Below, one piece after another: positions 1-5,835 of a stretch of DNA of 11,350 nucleotides. This DNA comes from Gemmatimonadota bacterium. Its GTDB lineage: Bacteria > Latescibacterota > UBA2968 > UBA8231. Location: positions 1 to 11,350 of the forward strand of contig JABHDC010000286.1 in NCBI GenBank assembly GCA_018673255.1. The letters run 5' to 3'. The translations under genes and the position numbers were made by a program. The notes below the pieces were generated by a model. The model worked only from the letters and a program-made list of their open reading frames with translations. It made no database searches and was not told where the DNA came from. Positions within the stretch are counted from its first letter, which is position 1, and each line of letters opens with the position of its first letter.

Positions 1-599
1 CGCCGGAATCCTCGACTCCGCAGCCCCCGTTCGGTCAGTTCGGCACTGGAGGCGTACAGCGGAATGATACCGCCCGTGTGCAGAAGTTCACCCGGTTCCA
101 GTTCCTCTTCGTCACCAGCACTGACGAACTCGTATTCCGGGTGTGACATCTGACGTTGCTGCCGATAGACCTCGAGCCGTCCGCTCAGGGCCAGAAGATC
201 TCCAGCCTCGAAGTTGTGGAAGTGGCCACCGCGGAACCAGACGCAGCGCAGTGTGCCCGAGTCATCTTCGACCATGACTTCACGGGGTGGCTGCCGGCCT
301 CCTCGCCGGAAACGCGTTGGCGCGGGCACCTTCTGGACACAAACCAACAGTGTGATCTCTTCGCCCACGGGTGCATCCTCGACGCTGACGATCCGACTGC
401 GGTCGAGGTAGCGGCGCGGCAGGCGCAGCAACAGATCGCCCACGGTACCGATGCCCGATTCACGCAGACTCTTGCCTCGCTGCGCCCCAACACCGGTCAA
501 CTTCTCGATCGGCTGCCCTGCCGCCGTCCCGGTGAGAACCGGCAGGACGATCGGTTCAGCGACAACATCTGCCGCCGCAGCGGCCTTCACCTTACCCAT
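1..599 (-). CDS. recG: ATP-dependent DNA helicase RecG, N-terminal part (cut by window edge)
   Basis: RecG is a monomeric superfamily 2 translocase that remodels stalled replication forks and Holliday junctions. I translated this strand by hand from an ATG at 597-599; 199 codons are open to the window edge. Residues 31-75 carry the RecG N-terminal pattern: a helix-hairpin-like IEKLTGVGAQRGKSL, then GIGTVGDLLLRLPRRYLDRS. An OB-fold wedge follows at about 80-160, with the family-typical HPEYEF at 153-158. The wedge contacts the branch point of forked DNA. The helicase motor domains lie outside the window; full RecG is about 690 residues, so under a third is visible. A good Shine-Dalgarno (GGTGGAG, 605-611) sits 5 nt upstream and supports this start. 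Residues 5-15 are an Ala-rich extension. The gene is transcribed divergently from the PilZ gene. Identification is from motifs seen in the translation. Confidence 0.93.
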   Translation of the reverse strand, partial: MGKVKAAAAADVVAEPIVLPVLTGTAAGQPIEKLTGVGAQRGKSLRESGIGTVGDLLLRLPRRYLDRSRIVSVEDAPVGEEITLLVCVQKVPAPTRFRRGGRQPPREVMVEDDSGTLRCVWFRGGHFHNFEAGDLLALSGRLEVYRQQRQMSHPEYEFVSAGDEEELEPGELLHTGGIIPLYASSAELTERGLRSRGFR

Positions 600-693
600 T
601 ACAGCTCCACCGATTCATGACACCTGCTTCATGGCACATGCCAGGGTAAACACGAACATTACCGCACTTGGTATGAATTAATACTAAAGCATT

Positions 694-718
694 TTCCATC
701 CTGGACCGATGAATGGAA
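694..718. repeat. Inverted repeat TTCCAT-N13-ATGGAA
   Basis: Arms at 694-699 and 713-718 are perfect 6-bp complements separated by 13 nt. They lie upstream of the PilZ gene and just beyond the A/T-rich core, where an operator or a leader hairpin could sit. Arms this short can arise by chance, so a function is only inferred. Confidence 0.35.
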
Positions 719-730
719 CAGACTGACGAC

Positions 731-743
731 GCCGTCTGACGGC
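731..743. promoter_or_regulatory. 13-bp perfect palindrome GCCGTC-T-GACGGC, candidate operator
   Basis: The two 6-bp halves (731-736, 738-743) are exact reverse complements around a single central T. With a one-base centre it would make a poor RNA hairpin, so a dimeric DNA-binding protein site is the more natural reading. It lies 31 bp upstream of the PilZ start codon and 18 bp before its Shine-Dalgarno sequence. The binding factor is unknown. Confidence 0.35.
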
Positions 744-774
744 TGCCGCCCTCTTCTATTGGAGTCCGCGATTC

Positions 775-1641
775 ATGAAGACGAACAAGGATCAGAAAAC
801 CCCGCGCCCGGGACCTGGTATTCAGGCCAGCAGGCGGCGCAAATTGCCTGACGGGGTTGAGATCGGCCAGCAATTCCTGCTGCGATTCGAAGATCCCCGT
901 GTCGAAGCATCCGCCTATCAGGGGCGCCTGCACCAGTTGAGTCGGGATGGATTGCTCTGTTTTGACGCTCCGGATGATGTACGCCCTCGTCGGGGCACAG
1001 CGGTAACGATCCAGTCGCTGAGGTCCGAGACGAAGAGTTGTGCCTTCTCCAGTGAGATCCGGGGGCGTGGCCGACTGGGTGGGAAACTCCCGGTGCTGCT
1101 GGTCGAGCCTCCTTCTCCGGCTGCAGCCTACCGCCGGGACACCTATCGTGTCAACGTTTGCCTGCGCGGCAGAATGCACTGGCGCGAGACACCTCGCACT
1201 GAGCCTGTCGAGTCCGAGGCGGTCCTGACGAACATCAGCGGCGGAGGTGCGCAGGTGTATCTGCGCAACCGCCCAACCTCGGAATGGGTCGAGGTGACGC
1301 TCGAGGTGCCCCAGAGCTTCGTCGAAGAGCAGAGCCGCCGCCACCTGCCCCGTAGTGGAACTCAGATGAAAAATCTCTCCCAGGCACGCAACTCGATGGA
1401 AGAAGCCGGTGAGCGGGTGCGCACGCAGTTCACTCGCCTTCGGGCCCGGGCAGTCAACGTGCGGCTGCATTCGCGGGATGCACGAGGTCCGGTCTTTGCC
1501 GTCTCCCTCGCTTTCAGTGACAAGCAGGAAGGATGCTTCCAGCTCGTGCGCTATCTTGAGCGTCAGTCCCTGCGACGTGGTGTGCGGTGCGACACGCAGC
1601 AGGCCACAGCTGAGCCAGAACCGATGGCCGTCGCAGCCTAA
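775..1641 (+). CDS. YcgR-like PilZ domain protein (predicted c-di-GMP receptor)
   Basis: This 288-residue soluble protein is predicted to bind cyclic di-GMP and pass the signal to a partner; YcgR proteins act as flagellar brakes, though the output here is unknown. A YcgR-type N-terminal beta domain spans about 28-115 (from GQQFLLRFED to GKLPVLLVEP). The PilZ domain follows with both ligand motifs intact: RRDTYR at 120-125 (RxxxR type) and NISGGG at 153-158 ([D/N]xSxxG). The last PilZ strands, about 223-250, come only after a charged insertion at about 181-222, so the protein is longer than E. coli YcgR (244 residues). There is no signal peptide or membrane segment. The ATG at 775 has GGAG at 761-764, spaced 10 nt. 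The gene stands alone, divergent from recG, with a hairpin just downstream. The c-di-GMP link rests on the motifs; the biological role is inference. Confidence 0.82.
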   Translation: MKTNKDQKTPRPGPGIQASRRRKLPDGVEIGQQFLLRFEDPRVEASAYQGRLHQLSRDGLLCFDAPDDVRPRRGTAVTIQSLRSETKSCAFSSEIRGRGRLGGKLPVLLVEPPSPAAAYRRDTYRVNVCLRGRMHWRETPRTEPVESEAVLTNISGGGAQVYLRNRPTSEWVEVTLEVPQSFVEEQSRRHLPRSGTQMKNLSQARNSMEEAGERVRTQFTRLRARAVNVRLHSRDARGPVFAVSLAFSDKQEGCFQLVRYLERQSLRRGVRCDTQQATAEPEPMAVAA

Positions 1642-1659
1642 GGCGCAGGGCCAAGGTCG

Positions 1660-1690
1660 CAGGCGCCCTATCGGGGCGATCGGGCGCCTG
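1660..1690 (+). terminator. GC-rich hairpin downstream of the PilZ gene, possible terminator
   Basis: CAGGCGCCC (1660-1668) and GGGCGCCTG (1682-1690) form a perfect 9-bp stem. Inside, four more pairs (ATCG with CGAT) can form after one mismatch, closing on a GGG loop. It starts 19 nt after the PilZ stop codon. No U-tract follows directly, so it may be a weak or factor-assisted terminator, or an mRNA-stabilising stem. Confidence 0.5.
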
Positions 1691-1715
1691 AATGCCCCTT
1701 CTGGTGGTGTGTTTC

Positions 1716-1745
1716 TTGACACCCGCCAGAGGGGGCCGCTATACT
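1716..1745 (+). promoter_or_regulatory. Sigma70-type promoter for the 1884-2363 gene
   Basis: A consensus -35 TTGACA (1716-1721) is followed after 18 nt by TATACT (1740-1745), one base from the consensus -10. This is the best promoter match in the window. Transcription would start near 1752, giving a leader of about 130 nt before the ATG at 1884. It points to a housekeeping-type sigma factor and independent expression of the downstream gene. Seen directly; not experimentally shown. Confidence 0.72.
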
Positions 1746-1749
1746 TGAT

Positions 1750-1883
1750 CACCAGGTTTTTACACGTTTTCTACGAGCGACCGCTCGTGCAGCCGACTCC
1801 CCTCGGCCCGCATCTCTTGCCTTGTTACCCCGCGAGATCGGTTTCTGTTCCCCCAGAGACTTTCGATCCTGCGCTGGAAACCA
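1750..1883 (+). other. Leader region of about 130 nt upstream of the membrane protein gene
   Basis: This stretch between the predicted start of transcription and the ATG at 1884 has a T-rich run (about 1757-1770), then a small stem ACGAGC/GCTCGT (arms 1773-1778 and 1783-1788, loop GACC), then pyrimidine-rich sequence. I recognise no riboswitch family, leader peptide or RNA gene. Only a weak Shine-Dalgarno-like CTGGAA (1875-1880) precedes the start codon. Confidence 0.4.
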
Positions 1884-2363
1884 ATGCCAGCCCGACCTCA
1901 GACCTTTTCCCAATTTCTGGTAGGCACCGCTTCGTTTGAGCGGCCTTCCTTCTTCTACGCGTATTCCGGGATGTGGCTGCATCTCATCATCAGCGTCCCA
2001 CTCCTCATGTTTTTCGGGGGTATCCCGCTGCTGGATGCCGTCTCGTCGATGGCCGTCGGATCCCTCAGCCTCGGCATCATCGTCTACAGCCTGTTGGCGC
2101 GCGAGTATGGGCTCCTCGTCAACATCGTCGCATACGTGTTGAGTCTGGCTCGCGCTGTCGATCCTGCAATGCTGGGCTACACATTCCTCGTCATTGCCAT
2201 TATCATCTCGCTGGCTTCCGGGTATCTGCTGATCTCAAGCGAGTATCGGCGATACACACGAGAGGTCTTCGACGGCGATGAGAGCGGTGTGCCTCTGTGG
2301 ATCACGGTCTGCATCGGCACCACGACACTCCTGCTCTTCCTTTACGGGATCCGCCTCCTGTAA
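1884..2363 (+). CDS. Unrecognised multipass membrane protein, 159 residues
   Basis: I do not recognise a family. The protein is strongly hydrophobic with probably four or five membrane segments: about 29-48, 53-72, 76-92 (least certain), 98-117 and 137-157. The N-terminal 28 residues are polar to aromatic (a SFERPSFFYAYSG stretch) and not a cleavable signal peptide. A basic/acidic loop at 119-135 (SEYRRYTREVFDGDESG) separates the last two segments. There are no obvious catalytic motifs. The ATG at 1884 has only a weak ribosome site; Met30 (codon at 1971-1973) is an alternative start but would cut into the first membrane segment. The gene has its own strong promoter (1716-1745) and intrinsic terminator (2388-2425), so it appears monocistronic. 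That layout, plus the membrane-like composition, makes the coding call credible despite the unknown family. Confidence 0.72.
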   Translation: MPARPQTFSQFLVGTASFERPSFFYAYSGMWLHLIISVPLLMFFGGIPLLDAVSSMAVGSLSLGIIVYSLLAREYGLLVNIVAYVLSLARAVDPAMLGYTFLVIAIIISLASGYLLISSEYRRYTREVFDGDESGVPLWITVCIGTTTLLLFLYGIRLL

Positions 2364-2387
2364 TAGCAGACCCATCGCAGACCACAG

Positions 2388-2425
2388 AAAACGGCTCCCC
2401 GCATAGCGGTGGAGCCGTTTTTTTT
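2388..2425 (+). terminator. Intrinsic terminator, shared by convergent genes
   Basis: AAAACGGCTCC (2388-2398) pairs with GGAGCCGTTTT (2411-2421). The inner CCGC/GCGG (2399-2402, 2406-2409) extends the stem with one bulged T, closing on an ATA loop. A run of eight Ts (2418-2425) follows on the plus strand, the textbook arrangement for ending the 1884-2363 transcript. On the minus strand the same stem begins 10 nt after the mraY stop and ends in four Ts, so it probably also terminates the mraY transcript, less efficiently. Confidence 0.88.
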
Positions 2426-2430
2426 GTGCC

Positions 2431-3540
2431 CTATCGGATCTTCAGCGTTGCCAGCCCGGCCAGTGCCAAGATGCCGGCCACGATCCAGAATCGGATCACG
2501 ATCTTGGTATCGGCCAACCCTCTGGACTGGAAATGGTGGTGAATCGGCGCGCTCAGGAAAAAGCGACGTCCCAGCCACCTGATTCCCACCTTCTCCTGAA
2601 TGACAACAGACAGAGCCTCGGTGACGAAGATGCCACCGACGATGAGGAAGAGGAATTCCTGTTTGACCAGTACGACGATCGTTCCCAGCAGCCCACCCAG
2701 CGCCATCGATCCCGTATCGCCCATGATGACATTGGCCGGATAGGAATTAAACCAGAGAAAACCCAGACAGGCGCCAAAGACAATCGAGCAGACGATGGCC
2801 ACCTCCCCCGCACCTGGCACAACGGGAAAGATGAGAAACTCGGCAATGCCGGCGTGACTGGAGACGTAGGCAAAAACACCATACACAGCCACGACAAAGG
2901 CGACAGGCACGATCGCCAGACCATCGATCCCATCGGCGATATTCACGGAGTTGGAGATGGCGACGACGGTGAAGACGATGAAGGGGATATATCCCCAACC
3001 GAGATCGATGATCGGCGTCTTCAGGAAGGGCACAAACAACTGTGTCGCAAGCCCCGGGGGCATGGGTGACCAGCCGTCGACGACGAAGAAGAGTCCGAAG
3101 CCGATTCCGTAAAGCAGTTGCATCGCCAGCTTGGCCGTCTCTGACAGGCCATGGTCAGATGCACCGTGTCGCACCTTGAGGTGATCATCGATATAGCCGA
3201 GGCCGGCAAACCAGAAAACGGCGAACAGGCAGATCAGCGTGAAGGGGTTATGCAACTTGCCCCACAACAACACTGAGGCCACGATCGCCGCCACAACGAG
3301 AGGGCCACCGTAGGTCTTGGTGGCGCCCTTACCCGTCACGGGAAAGTGATCGTACGAGCGGCTCTTGTCTCGACGCCCCGTGCGGTAGAGGGCCAGGATG
3401 ATCCGACCTCCAAAGGCGATCGTGAACAACATCGCCGTCATCGCACCGCCGAGCGCGCGGAAGCTGATCGAATCCAGTAGCCGCAGAAACGACAGGGTCG
3501 TAAAGTGCTCCTGCAGGTAGGTGCCCAGATAAAAAAGCAC
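2431..3540 (-). CDS. mraY: Phospho-N-acetylmuramoyl-pentapeptide transferase (MraY)
   Basis: MraY moves phospho-MurNAc-pentapeptide from UDP onto undecaprenyl phosphate to make lipid I in the inner membrane. The 369 residues match the family length (E. coli 360) and about ten membrane segments are evident. The active-site features are present: the aspartate pair D118-D119 in GLGYIDDHLKV, NSVNIADGIDG (197-207), FNSYPANVIMGDTGS with D275, and the APIHHHF triad (H334-H336). The cytoplasmic motif normally read as KxGTPTMGG is altered here to KGATKTYGG (71-79), keeping the Lys, both Thr and the Gly pair. The start is GTG at 3538-3540; its Shine-Dalgarno GAGGGG (3546-3551) overlaps the murG stop codon, only 9 nt away, indicating translational coupling. 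It is the last gene before the shared terminator. Confidence 0.96.
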   Translation of the reverse strand: MLFYLGTYLQEHFTTLSFLRLLDSISFRALGGAMTAMLFTIAFGGRIILALYRTGRRDKSRSYDHFPVTGKGATKTYGGPLVVAAIVASVLLWGKLHNPFTLICLFAVFWFAGLGYIDDHLKVRHGASDHGLSETAKLAMQLLYGIGFGLFFVVDGWSPMPPGLATQLFVPFLKTPIIDLGWGYIPFIVFTVVAISNSVNIADGIDGLAIVPVAFVVAVYGVFAYVSSHAGIAEFLIFPVVPGAGEVAIVCSIVFGACLGFLWFNSYPANVIMGDTGSMALGGLLGTIVVLVKQEFLFLIVGGIFVTEALSVVIQEKVGIRWLGRRFFLSAPIHHHFQSRGLADTKIVIRFWIVAGILALAGLATLKIR

Positions 3541-3545
3541 GTCGT

Positions 3546-3551
3546 CCCCTC
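3546..3551 (-). promoter_or_regulatory. Ribosome binding site of mraY overlapping the murG stop
   Basis: On the minus strand GAGGGG shares its first two bases with the TGA of murG and lies 5 nt before the GTG of mraY. This fixes the GTG start and suggests that ribosomes finishing murG reinitiate on mraY. Confidence 0.75.
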
Positions 3552-4434
3552 AGCTCTGAGTCCCGGGACGACTCGGGTCGTCCGGGGAAAGATGGGTGCG
3601 CACCCGCATGGCGAGATCGTCGAGAGATCGCTTCATGGGGAAGGAGGGCACGAAGTTCGGTGACGTGGACAGAATGACATCCAGATCGTCGACAATCTGG
3701 CTCCCTTCGATGACGTGACGCTGCAGGAGCCGATCCAGAGCAATCACCATCTGCTGGCGGAATTGCCAGTCCGGATGCACGTAGAAGCGTCGTAGGCGTG
3801 GCAGAAGCAGTTCCCCGTGATCACCAACCTGCCCCAGGGCGGCCAGTGCCGCAGTCACGACACTGGGGGCTCGGTCATCGAGGGCCACCATCAATGCATC
3901 CTCGACCTCGGCGTCACCTGCCAAAGCCTGCTCGCCGAGAAGCGTGGCGCAAGCCCGGCGCACCTCGAAGTACGGGTCCTCCCGCAGTGCCTGCAGCAAA
4001 GCGGCGCGAACCTTCTCACCCCCGTCTACGAGCCCGATGAGTGCCAGAGCATGTTCCACCGCATTGCGGCGAAGAATTCCCGGATGTCGGAAATCGCCGC
4101 CAAGAAGGGTCCGTACCCTACCGACGCGCTGGCGGTCGGTCAGGATCTCCAGGATGAGATCGAGACGATCACAATAGCGCAGAAGGCCAACGAGTTTCAC
4201 GCCCACATTCCGGCGTCCGAGAGGGATTTCATACCAGGCCGTCGATGCCAGATAGCGGTCTGCCTGATATCGCAGGTAGGCCAGATCACAGGCCGGCAGT
4301 GCCCCCGGGTCTGAGTCCACTTCCTCGAGGCGCTTGCGCACGTGACGGAGGAATCGATTCGGATCGGCGGGTACACTCGCCTTGGGCGACGGGTATTCCA
4401 ATTTGAGTGGTGACGGGCGGCGTCCCTGGGTCAA
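3550..4434 (-). other. HEAT-like C-terminal extension of MurG
   Basis: This is the part of the murG reading frame beyond the conserved glycosyltransferase (about residues 390-683). It begins with a polar linker, then a segment rich in Arg/Leu/Tyr (415-500), then a run of helix pairs with the HEAT signature of hydrophobic positions and a D-x-x-x-x-V-R/V turn (543-549, 575-582, 610-617). HEAT solenoids usually bind proteins, so a docking role for cell-wall or division partners is plausible but is inference. Helices before residue 510 may be further, more degenerate repeats. Confidence 0.7.
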
Positions 4435-5601
4435 TCCCTCGAGTTCGTCGGCGATGCACTCAAGGCTGTCGCGACGTGGGATGCCCAGGGCGGCGGCTGA
4501 GACCGTCTTCGTGTGGCTCGGGTCGTCGACGAAACTCAGAATCGCTTCAGCCAGACGGTGGCCACTGACCTGAGTGCCGATGGAACCCTCATTCCAACAT
4601 GCCTCTTCGTACAGAACGGTGGCTGCCCCGCGGCGTTCCAGTTCGCGAGCATTGATCGCCTGATGATCCTCGGCTGCCGTCGACAACGGAATGATGATGG
4701 ATGGCAGGCCGGCAATCCCCACTTCCGTGAGCGTGCTCATTCCCCCACGGCACACGACCAGATCCGCCGCCGCATAGGCGTGCTGAATCTCTTCGATGTA
4801 ATCACTACGCCGATACCAGTCAGTATTTTCCTCATCCACTCCGGCAGACTGGAGTCGCTGCAGGGTATCCGCCGACGCATCGTAGTCCTTCGTCTTCGTC
4901 CGCCCCGTCGCATGGATCACGACGAGTTGACGGGCCCCAGCATTCAACACAGGCAGTGCTTCGACGATCGCCCGGTTGATCACACGTGAACCCTGTGAGC
5001 CGCCAAAGACGAAGACGACAAAACGATCCTCACCGAGATCCAGTCTCTTCCGACTGGCGACACGATCGAGTGTGAGCAACTCACGTCGCACGGGGAATCC
5101 GACCACGGCGACACGCTTCATGTCGAACCAGCGTCCAGCCTCTTCGAAGCCGACACCAATTCGGCAGGCAAGACGCCCGACGGCCTGATTGAGCAGACCG
5201 GGATGGGCGTTAGGCTCGTAGGCAAACATGCTCGCCCGACACAGGCCGATCCGCTTCAGCAGGCCGCAGGCAAACAGAATCGGCGCGCTGACAAATCCAC
5301 CCGTGGCAAAGATGAGTTGGGGTCGGAAGCGCAGCAGAATGATCATCGCCTGCAGGACGCCCATGCCGAGTGTGATCCCGAACAGGGCCAGGGCCAGTGG
5401 AGAGGAGGCTCGCGGGAAGGGCCGGCTACGCACGAAACGAATGTCATAACCTCGAGCGGGTACGACACGTGCCTCGAGCCGATGCGCGAGACCGACATAG
5501 AGAAACTGCGCTTCGGGGTCGCGACGACGAATCTCGTCTGCCACGGCCAGTGCAGGATAGATGTGACCGCCGGTGGCACCGCCGGTAAACAGGTATTTCA
5601 C
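3550..5601 (-). CDS. murG: MurG glycosyltransferase fused to a C-terminal HEAT-like repeat domain
   Basis: MurG adds GlcNAc from UDP-GlcNAc to lipid I, making lipid II on the cytoplasmic face of the inner membrane. Residues 1-390 are a GT-B enzyme of the MurG family: GGATGGHIYPALAVA (7-21), GGFVSAP (101-107), YEPNAHPGLLNQ (128-139), GFPVRRELL (168-176), FGGSQGSRVINRA (199-211) and CRGGMSTLTEVGIAGLP (284-300), with the UDP-GlcNAc site region AEDHQAINA (310-318). MurG normally ends near 355-370 residues. This protein runs on to 683. After a linker (390-415) the tail is helical, with HEAT-like repeats clearest at about 512-632 (EDPYFEVRRACATLLGEQA; DDRAPSVVTAALAALGQVG). The frame is open without interruption. 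The start is GTG at 5599-5601 with GAGG about 6 nt upstream; it is followed at once by mraY. MurG assignment is firm; the tail's role is unknown. Confidence 0.93.
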   Translation of the reverse strand: MKYLFTGGATGGHIYPALAVADEIRRRDPEAQFLYVGLAHRLEARVVPARGYDIRFVRSRPFPRASSPLALALFGITLGMGVLQAMIILLRFRPQLIFATGGFVSAPILFACGLLKRIGLCRASMFAYEPNAHPGLLNQAVGRLACRIGVGFEEAGRWFDMKRVAVVGFPVRRELLTLDRVASRKRLDLGEDRFVVFVFGGSQGSRVINRAIVEALPVLNAGARQLVVIHATGRTKTKDYDASADTLQRLQSAGVDEENTDWYRRSDYIEEIQHAYAAADLVVCRGGMSTLTEVGIAGLPSIIIPLSTAAEDHQAINARELERRGAATVLYEEACWNEGSIGTQVSGHRLAEAILSFVDDPSHTKTVSAAALGIPRRDSLECIADELEGLTQGRRPSPLKLEYPSPKASVPADPNRFLRHVRKRLEEVDSDPGALPACDLAYLRYQADRYLASTAWYEIPLGRRNVGVKLVGLLRYCDRLDLILEILTDRQRVGRVRTLLGGDFRHPGILRRNAVEHALALIGLVDGGEKVRAALLQALREDPYFEVRRACATLLGEQALAGDAEVEDALMVALDDRAPSVVTAALAALGQVGDHGELLLPRLRRFYVHPDWQFRQQMVIALDRLLQRHVIEGSQIVDDLDVILSTSPNFVPSFPMKRSLDDLAMRVRTHLSPDDPSRPGTQS

Positions 5602-5690
5602 GTCGACCTCGTGGTCGGCAATCTACAGATCGCGACCCGGTGGATGGATAGTAGCACCCAAAGGACAGAGCGTGGGGAGGCTCATCCTCA

Positions 5691-5707
5691 AGGTCAGTCG
5701 ATGACCT
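5691..5707. repeat. Inverted repeat AGGTCA-N5-TGACCT in the murG leader
   Basis: The arms (5691-5696 and 5702-5707) are perfect reverse complements around GTCGA. It lies about 90-105 bp upstream of the murG start and would be inside the leader if transcription starts at the promoter near 5792. It could be an operator or a small RNA stem. The adjacent TAGTGCGCTA (5707-5716) is also nearly palindromic. Confidence 0.35.
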
Positions 5708-5791
5708 AGTGCGCTAACCTCATCGACGACCGGCTGAAATAGGGAGGTCTGGTGGTGCAGGAAACATGTCCTAAGGGGTTGATGATTCTGT

Positions 5792-5820
5792 AAGATAGGG
5801 CCCCTCGTCACGAGCGACAA
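5792..5820 (-). promoter_or_regulatory. Candidate sigma70 promoter for murG-mraY
   Basis: On the minus strand TTGTCG (5815-5820) and TATCTT (5792-5797) are separated by exactly 17 nt. Each hexamer is about two bases from consensus. It begins 16 bp after the batE stop and would give a leader of roughly 180 nt before the murG GTG. The spacer contains the 11-bp palindrome CTCGTCACGAG (5804-5814; plus-strand reading), where a repressor could block RNA polymerase. A second, weaker possibility is an extended -10-like TGCTACTAT nearer murG (about 5646-5654). Confidence 0.5.
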
Positions 5821-5835
5821 GAAACCCGTAGCCGC

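Larger units (their letters stand above)
600..774. other. Divergent intergenic region between recG and the PilZ gene
   Basis: These 175 bp must hold the start signals of both flanking genes. The centre (about 668-700) is clearly more A/T-rich than its surroundings and contains TAATAC (679-684) as a possible -10 for the plus strand, but I see no convincing -35 hexamer at the right distance for either direction. Two dyads, listed separately, lie between the A/T-rich core and the PilZ start. No small ORF or RNA gene is supported here. Confidence 0.5.
5602..5835. other. Intergenic region between batE and murG
   Basis: This 234-bp gap is the only large one on the minus-strand run. It holds a promoter candidate (5792-5820), a palindrome in that promoter's spacer, and an inverted repeat at 5691-5707. 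One short reading frame on the minus strand (5623-5820) begins with TTG and has no ribosome site, so I do not call it. No clear U-tailed terminator was found after batE. Confidence 0.5.

Noticed and set aside
156..620. 154-residue open frame on the plus strand at the left end
   Set aside because: The opposite strand encodes an unmistakable RecG N-terminus.
592..1752. 386-residue open frame on the minus strand, antisense to the PilZ gene
   Set aside because: It has no family motif and lies opposite a gene with clear PilZ motifs and a ribosome site. It is a shadow frame of GC-rich DNA.
1750..1883. Riboswitch or small RNA in the leader of the membrane protein gene
   Set aside because: Only one 6-bp stem and no known aptamer consensus could be recognised by eye, so it is listed only as a leader.
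2533..3069. 178-residue open frame on the plus strand inside mraY
   Set aside because: Its Asp/Gly/His-rich composition results from reading membrane-protein codons backwards; mraY is certain on the other strand.
5623..5820. 65-codon frame on the minus strand between batE and murG
   Set aside because: It starts with TTG, has no ribosome site and unremarkable composition, and overlaps the predicted promoter.
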